A stretch of 6,570 nucleotides of DNA from Anaerostipes sp. (GTDB lineage: Bacteria > Bacillota > Clostridia > Lachnospirales > Lachnospiraceae): contig NZ_JAGZSD010000036.1 in assembly GCF_018381315.1 (NCBI RefSeq), positions 1 through 6,570 of the forward strand, read 5' to 3'. Position 1 is the stretch's first letter; each line of letters opens with the position of its first letter. Below the pieces are notes generated by a model, which had not been told where the DNA came from, did not search any database, and was given only the letters and a program-made list of their open reading frames with translations. Both the position numbers and the translations under genes were made by a program. Of the stretch, positions 1-6,030 are shown in pieces.

Positions 1-1110
1 CTTTTGATGAATATAAAGGATTACTTTCTCCACTGTTGTCTTTCCGGTTCCCGGCCCTCCCGTAATAATACTGAAGCGGTAACGGAAAGCCATGATAACA
101 GCTTCTTCCTGCCGCATGGCAAGCTGGATTCCCAGCTCCTCCTGAGCCTCCTTCAGCAGACTAATGATATCTGTTTTGTCCGGCTCCTGAAGCAACAGCT
201 CCGCTATGGCATTTGCTGTACCTTCCTCCTGTTCATAAGCACTCTTGGTATAGACAGCAGTTCCATCAACCACCAGCTCGCTCTCTGCAAACATCTGATT
301 AGCGACTGCACAGATCTGTTTCCTGCTGACGGCTTCCATCGGGAATCCATGGTTTAAATATTGATATACAGTCTTGATATATGTTTCTTTATCCATGTAG
401 AGGTTCCCTGCCCGCATATTGTCGTCTATCACATATCGTAGGCACTCCCTGATCCGCTGCGGATCGAAAAGGCATATGTTATTTGCCATTGCGATCCGGT
501 CAACTTGCGTGAAGGAAAATCCCTGCACCTTACAGAGTTCATAGGTTTCACTGCGTACTACCTCCAGCGCGCGATCCCCATATGCGGTCTGCACCTTGGC
601 AATCTTTCCCGGCCCCAGCTGATAGGGTGCCAGTAACATAGTTAATTCCCTTCTGGAATGCGCTTCCTGATAGGACATCAGGATCATGGACAGCTTTTTC
701 TCTGTGATTCCCTTAATCGACAGGAGCTTTTCCGGTTCTGCGTCAAATATCTCAAAGGTTTGTGTACCAAACTGGTTCACAATCGCCTCCGCTGTCTTGG
801 GGCCTATTCCTTTCACCGCGCCGGAACTAAGATACTGGTAAATGCCGTCCTCTGTGTCCGATAAAATATCGTCATAATATTCGACCGCAAACTGCAGTCC
901 ATTCCTGCCCTTGGCCCAGGTTCCGTTTAGCTCATATTCCAGCACGTCTCCGTTTGGCAGATGATATCCGACCGCCACAAATGCGGTTTTATTTCCCTTA
1001 TAGAAGGAGTTTTTCGCACCTTCCGGCACCGGTTCCTCCGTAAGATACTGAAATATACAATATCCGTTCTCCGGATTGGAATAGATCTCCCTGTCGTATC
1101 TACATCTCAC
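1..1110 (-). CDS. RecD2-type DNA helicase, C-terminus cut off by window edge
   Basis: SF1B ATP-dependent 5'-3' DNA helicase of the RecD2 type, partial: 370 codons are open from the start to the left edge with no stop. The N-terminal region (about residues 1-85) has the family's ENGYCIF-like and GLQF-like segments. Helix-hairpin-helix motifs follow: SSGAVKGIGPKTAEAI at about 95-110, LLSIKGITEKKL at 129-140, and a third near 190-207. The ATPase begins at about 330 with Walker A ITGGPGTGKTT (349-359). The remaining helicase motifs lie outside the window. I chose the GTG start at 1110 because AAAGGAGA sits 7 nt upstream. An in-frame ATG at 1128 overlaps the previous gene's stop as ATGA and could be used by translational coupling. 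It is last of the visible operon, after the exonuclease and the DUF4406 protein, which suggests a role in recombination or replication of the element. Family call is firm; the specific role is inferred. Confidence 0.9.
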   Translation of the reverse strand, partial: MRCRYDREIYSNPENGYCIFQYLTEEPVPEGAKNSFYKGNKTAFVAVGYHLPNGDVLEYELNGTWAKGRNGLQFAVEYYDDILSDTEDGIYQYLSSGAVKGIGPKTAEAIVNQFGTQTFEIFDAEPEKLLSIKGITEKKLSMILMSYQEAHSRRELTMLLAPYQLGPGKIAKVQTAYGDRALEVVRSETYELCKVQGFSFTQVDRIAMANNICLFDPQRIRECLRYVIDDNMRAGNLYMDKETYIKTVYQYLNHGFPMEAVSRKQICAVANQMFAESELVVDGTAVYTKSAYEQEEGTANAIAELLLQEPDKTDIISLLKEAQEELGIQLAMRQEEAVIMAFRYRFSIITGGPGTGKTTVEKVILYIHQK

Positions 1111-1117
1111 GTCAACG

Positions 1118-1125
1118 TCTCCTTT
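1118..1125 (-). promoter_or_regulatory. Ribosome binding site that favours the GTG start of the helicase
   Basis: AAAGGAGA on the minus strand, 7 nt before GTG at 1110. It overlaps the stop of the upstream gene by one base. No comparable site precedes the alternative ATG at 1128. Confidence 0.7.
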
Positions 1126-1496
1126 CATGTAGAAGGCGTCTGCACCACGCCAATATAAGGGTCCTCCTTTAGAAGGGCATATACGGGTATTCCCAGCTCC
1201 CTGGCCTTTACGATCTCGGCCTGCATACCGCAGCTGATTACCGGGCTGCAAACAATCAACGCCTGGCTGTGTTCCAACAACTTCATGCCAACGCTGATTC
1301 CCAGTTCACGCACCCATAAAACTCTGTCATCCAGAAGCTCCGGAAGATACGCATGAGGAGCCACCGCCCGGCACCGGAAAACTTTCGATACCAACTGCAT
1401 ATAACTGCGGGCCAGTTCCATATTTGCGCGGATTTCATTAGCTGTAGGTGCAGAAAGGGGAGAACAGATATAAACCATATCGTTTTCTCTTATCAT
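1125..1496 (-). CDS. DUF4406 / nucleoside 2-deoxyribosyltransferase-like phage protein
   Basis: Small protein of 123 aa resembling DUF4406 and related nucleoside 2-deoxyribosyltransferase-like proteins, which are common in phages. Visible family features are the N-terminal strand with VYICSPLSAPT (8-18), a helix with ANMELARSY, a central APHAYLPELLDD (46-57), and the C-terminal block ALIVCSPVISCGMQAEIVKARELGIPVY (79-106). That block carries Glu94 where the transferase superfamily places its catalytic glutamate. Enzymes of the superfamily cleave or exchange the N-glycosidic bond of nucleosides or nucleotides; the substrate here is unknown. The ATG overlaps the nuclease stop as TGATG, with GGAGG (1504-1508) 7 nt upstream inside the nuclease gene, so translation is probably coupled. 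An internal ATG at 1478 is possible but lacks a good ribosome site. Family assignment is by motif reading only. Confidence 0.7.
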   Translation of the reverse strand: MIRENDMVYICSPLSAPTANEIRANMELARSYMQLVSKVFRCRAVAPHAYLPELLDDRVLWVRELGISVGMKLLEHSQALIVCSPVISCGMQAEIVKARELGIPVYALLKEDPYIGVVQTPST

Positions 1497-2536
1497 CAGG
1501 CCGCCTCCACTTTCTTGGCAGAAAACCGCCTGCTTTCCGTAACTTCTACATATTCATCATAGATATCCGGATGCTGCACCTGCAGCTTTTCCAGGCTATT
1601 CTTACTGATTCCGGTTCGATAGACCGGATTATATGTAACAAGGTATTTGCACGGACCGAGATCCAGTGATGCTTTACAGCTAACACCCATACGCTCAACC
1701 ACACCGGCATAGAGGCTTTTCATCTTCCCCTCAATCTCTCTCGATTCCTTATCAATCGCGGATTTCCGCTCTTTTAAGGCTAAATACTGGTCCAGGTTAT
1801 CGCGTATTGCTCCCGGGAGGATTATTTCGTCCTCGTCTTTATCTCCAGGCCCAAAATGCCTCCTGATACTTTCCAGTATCAGCTCACCGCTTTCCACGTA
1901 TGGAGGTTCCTGCTCTTTCTGGACATATTCATTCCAAAAATATGCCTCCTCATTGATAAGATCTTCTTCGAGATCATAGTCCCGCTCAATTTTTCGGATG
2001 ACATACTCATTCTCATTATTTCCGAACAGACAGGCGATATAGACCACATTTAAGTTCATAACAGCCATGTAATGTCTGCACTGATACTCATAATTGAGCG
2101 GCACACAGTTATTTTCCCATTTGTCCTGACAATGATAGTTTGATGTTTTACATTCAAGGATGCCTGTGGTTCCGTCCGGGAAATCAATAAAAAAGTCCAC
2201 ATCGGCCAGTAAAAAAGGATAGAGCGGATGACGGAACATCTTATGGATTGGGTAGACTTTCAATCCTGTTTTATAAGAAAATATCTCTGCAACCAGTTCC
2301 TCCAGACGATGTCCAACGGATTTAGCCACCCAGTTATCCTCATCTTCATTGACTACCGGCCGGATACCCCGCTTGTCATAATACAGATCCCGGCCGGTAC
2401 AGAACGGTGATTGACCCATAATGGCAGCTACGTCGCTCCCGCCAATTCCCAGCCTGCGGTATTCCAACCATTCCTTTTCAGTAAGCGTAGTCGTATCAAC
2501 GACTACCTCTGGACTATAATTCAGATTCAAAAACAT
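1496..2536 (-). CDS. YqaJ-family viral recombinase / lambda-type exonuclease
   Basis: 346-aa nuclease of the YqaJ viral recombinase family (PD-(D/E)XK fold, related to lambda Exo). Lambda-type members degrade one strand of duplex DNA from an end to leave single strands for an annealing protein. Motifs in order: RRLGIGGSDVAAIMG (27-41), GHRLEELVAEIF (75-86), LLADVDFFI with Asp114 (109-117), ILECKT with the E128-x-K130 pair, and YEYQCRHYMAVM with Gln152 (149-160). The spacing D114-E128-K130 fits the catalytic triad. The C-terminal third (about 240-346) has a charged, probably helical stretch near LALKERKSAIDKESREIEGKM. ATG at 2536 is preceded by GGAAGGAGAGA at 6 nt. An intrinsic terminator lies just upstream, so expression may need read-through. 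The preceding gene occupies the place normally held by a RecT/Bet annealing protein. Very confident on family. Confidence 0.92.
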   Translation of the reverse strand: MFLNLNYSPEVVVDTTTLTEKEWLEYRRLGIGGSDVAAIMGQSPFCTGRDLYYDKRGIRPVVNEDEDNWVAKSVGHRLEELVAEIFSYKTGLKVYPIHKMFRHPLYPFLLADVDFFIDFPDGTTGILECKTSNYHCQDKWENNCVPLNYEYQCRHYMAVMNLNVVYIACLFGNNENEYVIRKIERDYDLEEDLINEEAYFWNEYVQKEQEPPYVESGELILESIRRHFGPGDKDEDEIILPGAIRDNLDQYLALKERKSAIDKESREIEGKMKSLYAGVVERMGVSCKASLDLGPCKYLVTYNPVYRTGISKNSLEKLQVQHPDIYDEYVEVTESRRFSAKKVEAA

Positions 2537-2561
2537 AAAATCTCTCCTTCCTCATGGTAAG

Positions 2562-2588
2562 AAAAAAGAAGAGGTCTCCCTCCTCTTC
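2562..2588 (-). terminator. Intrinsic terminator between the DUF932-like and nuclease genes
   Basis: Read on the minus strand: GAAGAGG, a 7-nt loop, CCTCTTC, then six T. It ends about 25 nt before the nuclease ATG, inside what otherwise looks like one operon. No clear promoter is visible between it and the nuclease, so it is either a partial terminator or a site of antitermination. Confidence 0.75.
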
Positions 2589-2628
2589 GTTCTTAATGTG
2601 ATTGAACGTTTTTCACAGCCTGCATTTT

Positions 2629-3780
2629 TTACCACTTGATTTCTCCCGGAACATCAAATTCCTTCCAGTCCAAAGACAAAGCTCTGGCAAGTTTTTCTTC
2701 CATGGTGGCAATATGGCCTCCTGACTCCCCTTCGCACGTCAGCATAAAAATCACTTCTGACATCCCACAGTAAATTTCGTGGGCCGTGCAGCTTCCTGTT
2801 CCGTTCTGGGATATAAACAAATTCAAGGCTTCCGTGATATATCGTTTCGGAACCTTCACCTTTTTCATAATCCCAATCATGCAGTTTCCGGGATTGGTAA
2901 TTAAAATACCCAGGAGCCTTGTCAGATTCTTTAATGCAGCCTGGTACTTTCCAAACAGCAGCCCCAGCTGCTTATCAAACTGCTCCAGTGTAACTCCATT
3001 TTCATGACTGAGCCTTAACGGATCACCCAGAGCAATGGTATTCTGCTTGGGGCCACAGAGCAGCATGGGATATAAATTAGCCCCGCTGGTACCGACATCT
3101 GATGTGGATACCCGGAGGGCCGCCTTCATATCATCCGAATCAAGGCCGCAGTTTTCCAGCTCTTTGCGGTACGCTCCCAGAAGTTCATCATTCCTGGAAA
3201 GTTCCCACAGGCCCGATGCCCTTGTGTGATCGTAAAAACCGCCTAAAAAACTTGCCCCAGGAAAAGTCTTATTTAGGAACTCCACTACATGAGCAAAAAC
3301 CTGCTCCATATCCAGAATGGAGTAGTCGCAGCAATCTCCACCATGCACCGCAGATACTTTACCGTCTGAGATCCGCAACAGGGATTCTCCCTTTGTGATC
3401 TTCAGACAGTCGTTCAGTATCCGGGCGTATACATTCTTCTCCAGACGGTTTAACACCGCCCCTGAAATACCGGCGCGATCTAAGATCGTCTTAATCGCAC
3501 AGCTTCTCACTGGGTAATACTTATCCTTGGCTTTCAGTACCAGCCTGGTATTCTCCATGGTATCCGTCAGAATACCGATATCCAGGCCCTCCTGCTCATA
3601 CTGTTCCTTAAGTTCCTTTGCAATTTTGCTGTCCTCATCCGTGATTGCAACGAGCCGAAGATCCTTGGAGCGTTTCCGTTCCCATCTGGATCTTCTTCCA
3701 ATCGCCTTCAGACAGTCGAAAAATTCGTCCTGCGCTTGAAACTGCCTGGAATAGTTGTCTGCATACATAATTTCATTCAT
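2629..3780 (-). CDS. DUF932-like phage/plasmid protein of unknown function
   Basis: 383-aa soluble-looking protein, no signal peptide or membrane segment. It resembles DUF932 phage/plasmid proteins rather than any known recombinase. The features I compare are KYYPVRSCAIKTIL (87-100), LLRISDGKVSAV (134-145, like the 'LLR..DG.VRAVLS' segment of that family), RVSTSDVGTSGANLYPML (223-240), and a following long helical region (264-292). No RecT, Erf or Rad52 signature and no ATPase or nuclease motif was seen. ATG at 3780 is preferred because AAAGGTGG ends 8 nt upstream; the in-frame GTG at 3792 lies inside that ribosome site. It is first in the minus-strand operon and immediately upstream of the YqaJ nuclease, so a role in DNA recombination or replication of the element is suggested by position only. 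Coding status is firm; the family call is tentative. Confidence 0.75.
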   Translation of the reverse strand: MNEIMYADNYSRQFQAQDEFFDCLKAIGRRSRWERKRSKDLRLVAITDEDSKIAKELKEQYEQEGLDIGILTDTMENTRLVLKAKDKYYPVRSCAIKTILDRAGISGAVLNRLEKNVYARILNDCLKITKGESLLRISDGKVSAVHGGDCCDYSILDMEQVFAHVVEFLNKTFPGASFLGGFYDHTRASGLWELSRNDELLGAYRKELENCGLDSDDMKAALRVSTSDVGTSGANLYPMLLCGPKQNTIALGDPLRLSHENGVTLEQFDKQLGLLFGKYQAALKNLTRLLGILITNPGNCMIGIMKKVKVPKRYITEALNLFISQNGTGSCTAHEIYCGMSEVIFMLTCEGESGGHIATMEEKLARALSLDWKEFDVPGEIKW

Positions 3781-3788
3781 TTGTTTTT

Positions 3789-3796
3789 CCACCTTT
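3789..3796 (-). promoter_or_regulatory. Ribosome binding site deciding the ATG start at 3780
   Basis: AAAGGTGG on the minus strand, 8 nt before ATG 3780. The upstream in-frame GTG at 3792 overlaps this site, which argues against its use. Confidence 0.6.
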
Positions 3797-3818
3797 CTTA
3801 TTTTGGTTTTTTATCCTT

Positions 3819-3832
3819 AAAGCACGTGCTTT
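3819..3832. promoter_or_regulatory. 14-bp perfect palindrome, possible operator
   Basis: AAAGCACGTGCTTT is its own reverse complement. It lies between the leader terminator and the start of the DUF932-like gene. A TTGCCT (3835-3840) sits next to it on the minus strand but there is no convincing -10, so a promoter here is weak. Binding by a dimeric regulator is inference. Confidence 0.4.
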
Positions 3833-3841
3833 TTAGGCAAT

Positions 3842-3893
3842 AAAAAAGGGAATGAGCCAGCATAAGCATTTCTTACACTGTCATCATTCCCTT
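3842..3893 (-). terminator. Long intrinsic terminator / attenuator in the operon leader
   Basis: On the minus strand AAGGGAATGA pairs perfectly with TCATTCCCTT (10 bp). Inside is a second stem, CAGTGTAAG with CTTATGCTG (9 bp, two wobbles), and a 5-nt loop. Six T close the structure. It lies about 60 nt before the first gene of the operon and downstream of its predicted promoter. It is therefore either an attenuator or the end of a separate small RNA. Confidence 0.8.
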
Positions 3894-4075
3894 ATACGTG
3901 TGGATACCCACAAGACAGGACCGCCCTTTCCCGGACCATAAAAAATGCCAGAAAAATACCAGTCATCATGGCGTTTTCCTGACATCACTACAATCTTAAA
4001 CAACGTGTGCGGAACGAATCCTCCTGGCCTTTTACCCGCCAGAATACCGTCCTCCGGAGCACAAAAATCAATTAC
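3842..4075 (-). ncRNA. Candidate structured leader RNA or small RNA, unidentified
   Basis: This stretch lies between a predicted minus-strand promoter and a strong terminator and contains several consistent stems. TGTGC/GCACA (4006-4010 with 4059-4063) encloses a 7-bp hairpin (4022-4028 with 4038-4044, one wobble). TGTGG/CCACA with a 4-nt loop lies at 3899-3912. CTGTC/GACAG (3878-3882 with 3914-3918) would compete with the upper terminator stem. No protein frame fits. I do not recognise a known riboswitch class. It could be a cis-acting attenuation leader or a free small RNA; start position is inferred from the promoter. Confidence 0.45.
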
Positions 4076-4081
4076 AAAACC

Positions 4082-4111
4082 ATACTAACACAATATCTAA
4101 TATGTTGTCAA
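4082..4111 (-). promoter_or_regulatory. Predicted promoter of the recombination operon leader
   Basis: Minus strand TTGACA (4106-4111), 18-bp spacer, TAGTAT (4082-4087). The -35 is perfect, the -10 matches four of six. Transcription would begin near 4075 and run into the leader RNA and terminator. Confidence 0.55.
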
Positions 4112-4134
4112 TATCATAGCGCTTTTTATAGTAT
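4105..4134 (+). promoter_or_regulatory. Predicted divergent promoter toward the excisionase gene
   Basis: Plus strand TTGTCA (4105-4110), 18-bp spacer, TAGTAT (4129-4134). It shares its -35 bases with the minus-strand promoter, and the two -10 boxes are equidistant from a common centre at 4108. It would give a 5' leader of about 290 nt before the excisionase gene. The region is AT-rich, so chance matches are possible. Confidence 0.4.
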
Positions 4135-4287
4135 CTTAAATTTTTAAAATATTTCAATAATTTGGATTTTCTCCCCCTCTTTATAAACAGTATGTGATTT
4201 TCCGAAGCTGGTAAGTAGCTTTTCTTTCAGCTTCAATATCACCCGCACTTTGATAACTGAAGAGCATATACCAGCATTTTATATAGG

Positions 4288-4366
4288 TTCCCTGGACGGC
4301 CTGGCTGTAAGCTGCGCCGCCCCTGGATTGAATCGTACACCGTACAGCCTGCTACGTGGCCGGGAA
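4288..4366 (+). other. GC-rich long-range hairpin in the excisionase leader
   Basis: Three stacked pairings fit in register: TTCCC (4288-4292) with GGGAA (4362-4366), GGCC (4298-4301) with GGCC (4358-4361), and GGCTGTA (4303-4309) with TACAGCC (4343-4349). The block is clearly more GC-rich than the AT-rich DNA on either side. No coding frame here is credible. It may be a structured 5' leader, a protein-binding DNA site or a relic of another sequence; I do not recognise it. Confidence 0.4.
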
Positions 4367-4427
4367 GGGCATAGGAAGGGGATGCAGGGAGATATGCGTT
4401 TAATAAACTTAGAAAGAAGGAATCTTC

Positions 4428-4649
4428 ATGAATAATCCTAATGCAGATAATACAGTCTCGGAAGATTTCAAGAAATACTCGGTTGCAGAAATCGCAGATA
4501 TGCTCGGATTGGGTAAGACAAAAACCAGAGAACTCTTGCAAAGTAAAATTCTCCCGGTGACCAAATTAGGGCGGGACTACTTTACTTCCCCTAAAGCATT
4601 GCAAGATTTCATAAAAAAGAATACTGGTAAGGAACTCTCAATTAAATAG
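4428..4649 (+). CDS. Excisionase-like small winged-helix DNA-binding protein
   Basis: 73-aa protein of the helix-turn-helix 17/MerR-like excisionase type. The core runs from YSVAEIADMLGLGKTKTRELLQ (17-38, two HTH helices) into the wing ILPVTKLGRDYFTSPKALQDFIKKN (41-65), the usual 'recognition helix - G-R-x-Y/W - helix' layout. Such proteins bend attachment-site DNA and direct the integrase toward excision. ATG 4428 has AGAAGG 7 nt upstream. It lies just before the integrase gene in the same direction with about 100 nt between, typical of a xis-int pair. The residues before about 15 are polar and probably disordered. It could instead be only a transcription regulator; the position beside the integrase favours an excisionase. 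Confidence 0.75.
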   Translation: MNNPNADNTVSEDFKKYSVAEIADMLGLGKTKTRELLQSKILPVTKLGRDYFTSPKALQDFIKKNTGKELSIK

Positions 4650-4656
4650 ATTACGG

Positions 4657-4685
4657 TTGTCACAAACACTATATCGTACTATAAT
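4657..4685 (+). promoter_or_regulatory. Predicted integrase promoter
   Basis: TTGTCA (4657-4662), exactly 17 bp, TATAAT (4680-4685): near-perfect sigma-A promoter between the excisionase stop and the integrase start. The integrase could thus be expressed independently of the excisionase. Confidence 0.75.
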
Positions 4686-4688
4686 AAT

Positions 4689-4717
4689 CCTACAGCAAAT
4701 ATATGGCTTCCTGTAGG
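4689..4717 (+). repeat. Inverted repeat at the predicted integrase transcription start
   Basis: CCTACAG (4689-4695) and CTGTAGG (4711-4717) with a 15-nt spacer, beginning 4 nt after the -10 box. It could be an operator or a hairpin at the 5' end of the integrase mRNA. No T-run follows, so it is not an intrinsic terminator. Confidence 0.5.
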
Positions 4718-4738
4718 GTAGAGTTCATTGTACCTTAT

Positions 4739-4745
4739 AGGAGAG
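4739..4745 (+). promoter_or_regulatory. Ribosome binding site that fixes the integrase start
   Basis: AGGAGAG, 6 nt before ATG 4752. It lies downstream of the in-frame TTG at 4728, ruling that start out in practice. Confidence 0.8.
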
Positions 4746-4751
4746 CATACA

Positions 4752-5963
4752 ATGAGTAAAACTAAAGCAGAAGTTAAATCAAAAGAACAGCCTCAATCGA
4801 AGCCGAGGCGAAGCAAAGGTGATGGATCACTCTTTAAAAACTCCAAAGGTAAGTGGGTAGCTCGATACAAAGGCAAAGAATTCACGGGAGATGTAAAAAG
4901 CGAAGTGAAAGCCAGAATGGATAAGTATAAAATACTTGTTCAAACTGGCGAAGCTGTCACAAGAAAGCTGACGGTTCAGCAATATGGAGAAAAATTTCTT
5001 TATCACAAAGAGCAGCAAAATAAACGCGGCAAATTTAAGAACTCCAGCCTGGACCGGCTTGAAAGGACATTTCATAAGCAGATAGAGGAGAGCGATCTGG
5101 CAAAGGTCTTGATGTGTAATTTAGATGGCTTACAAATTCAGGATTTTATTGATAATTTGTCAAGCAAGTACAGCATATCAACCATCAAGAAAGCATACCT
5201 CTTTTTGCAGGCTATGATAAGTTTCGGTATTGAAATGAAGGATCTACCCAAATCATACGACCCGTTGTCCATTGTCGAGTTGCCTGATGAATCTGTGCTG
5301 GAGGTGAAAACAAAAGAGATTGAGATAATGCCTGATGAGTACCTCCCCAAATTTAAGGAAACCGCTATGGCTAGAAATCCAGATGGTTCCCTGGCTTATC
5401 GCTATGGACCGCTTCTAGTCTTTGCCTTAAATACGGGATTCCGGGAAGGCGAATTGCTCGCACTTTCAAAATCAGGTATTATGACAGTCGATGGGAGGCG
5501 CGCATACCACGTCTACGAAACTGTCAGCACCGTAAAGAATCGGGATAAGGATGCCTCAACAAAAACAAAGCGTATTCTGACTGCTCCAAAGTATCCACGA
5601 AGCGTCAGGACAGTTCCCTTAAACAAGGAAGCAGAGTATTGTCTGGATTTAATGCTTGGCTACTATGAAACAAGTACAGTCCGGGATGATCTGATTGTAA
5701 CAACAAAAACAGGATTACTCCCAACGGCCCGTAATATTCAGCTGACTCTAGATCGGATTCTGAAAAGAGCCGGACTGCCTCACTATGGCACACATGCCCT
5801 TCGGCATACGTTCGCTACCAGGCTGCTCCGTAAGACACAGAATCATCAGGAGCTGAAGGCCGTAGCCGAGTTATTAGGCGATGACTACAAGGTTGTGGTT
5901 AAAACCTATCTTCACACAGAGGAACAGGGAAAGGGCGGATTGGTTGATCTACTAACGGCCTAA
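4752..5963 (+). CDS. int: Tyrosine recombinase / integrase
   Basis: 403-aa site-specific tyrosine integrase that would insert and excise the element at its att sites. Domains: a basic N-terminus with an AP2-like arm-binding segment DGSLFKNSKGKWVARY (about 24-39), a core-binding SAM-like domain (about 70-165), and the catalytic domain (about 190-395). Catalytic residues seen are Arg231 (NTGFREGELL), Lys280 (APKYPRSVRTVPL), His348-x-x-Arg351 (THALRH) and nucleophile Tyr386 (VKTYLHT). The position normally His or Trp in 'LGH', nine residues before the tyrosine, is Asp377 (LLGDDYK). That form also occurs in related integrases as far as I recall. I chose ATG 4752 on its ribosome site. The gene reads toward the tRNA-Cys 3' end about 200 bp away, the probable integration site. 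Length is normal for phage/ICE integrases and nothing looks broken. Confidence 0.95.
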   Translation: MSKTKAEVKSKEQPQSKPRRSKGDGSLFKNSKGKWVARYKGKEFTGDVKSEVKARMDKYKILVQTGEAVTRKLTVQQYGEKFLYHKEQQNKRGKFKNSSLDRLERTFHKQIEESDLAKVLMCNLDGLQIQDFIDNLSSKYSISTIKKAYLFLQAMISFGIEMKDLPKSYDPLSIVELPDESVLEVKTKEIEIMPDEYLPKFKETAMARNPDGSLAYRYGPLLVFALNTGFREGELLALSKSGIMTVDGRRAYHVYETVSTVKNRDKDASTKTKRILTAPKYPRSVRTVPLNKEAEYCLDLMLGYYETSTVRDDLIVTTKTGLLPTARNIQLTLDRILKRAGLPHYGTHALRHTFATRLLRKTQNHQELKAVAELLGDDYKVVVKTYLHTEEQGKGGLVDLLTA

Positions 5964-5990
5964 AAAACTCCACTCTATTTCCACCTTATG

Positions 5991-6030
5991 AAACGATTTT
6001 ATCCGATTTTTAACGATTTCTAACGACACT
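5991..6030 (+). repeat. Four direct repeats with exact 10-bp phasing
   Basis: Units at 5993, 6003, 6013 and 6023: ACGATTTT, CCGATTTT, ACGATTTC and the weaker ACGACACT, each preceded by an AT dinucleotide. The 10-bp step puts them on about one face of the helix. Between the integrase stop and the tRNA, they are candidates for integrase arm-type or excisionase sites. That role is inferred. Confidence 0.55.

Noticed and set aside
4..3739. Plus-strand open frames opposite the left operon
   Set aside because: They lie antisense to well-supported minus-strand genes, lack ribosome sites and have no recognisable protein character.
3918..3937. Direct repeat GGACC 15 bp apart in the leader RNA
   Set aside because: Five bases only; expected by chance in a GC-rich patch.
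4204..4234. Inverted repeat GAAGCTG/CAGCTTC
   Set aside because: Only 7 bp with a 17-nt loop, no T-run on either strand; too weak to call a terminator or operator.
4250..4435. 61-codon plus-strand frame in the GC-rich leader
   Set aside because: No ribosome site, no family likeness, and the stretch is better explained by the long-range hairpin.
4239..4541. 100-codon minus-strand frame across the leader and start of the excisionase gene
   Set aside because: Its Cys/Pro-rich sequence resembles nothing, and it overlaps the better-supported excisionase gene.
4827..5793. Minus-strand frames within the integrase gene
   Set aside because: Shadows of the integrase coding sequence.
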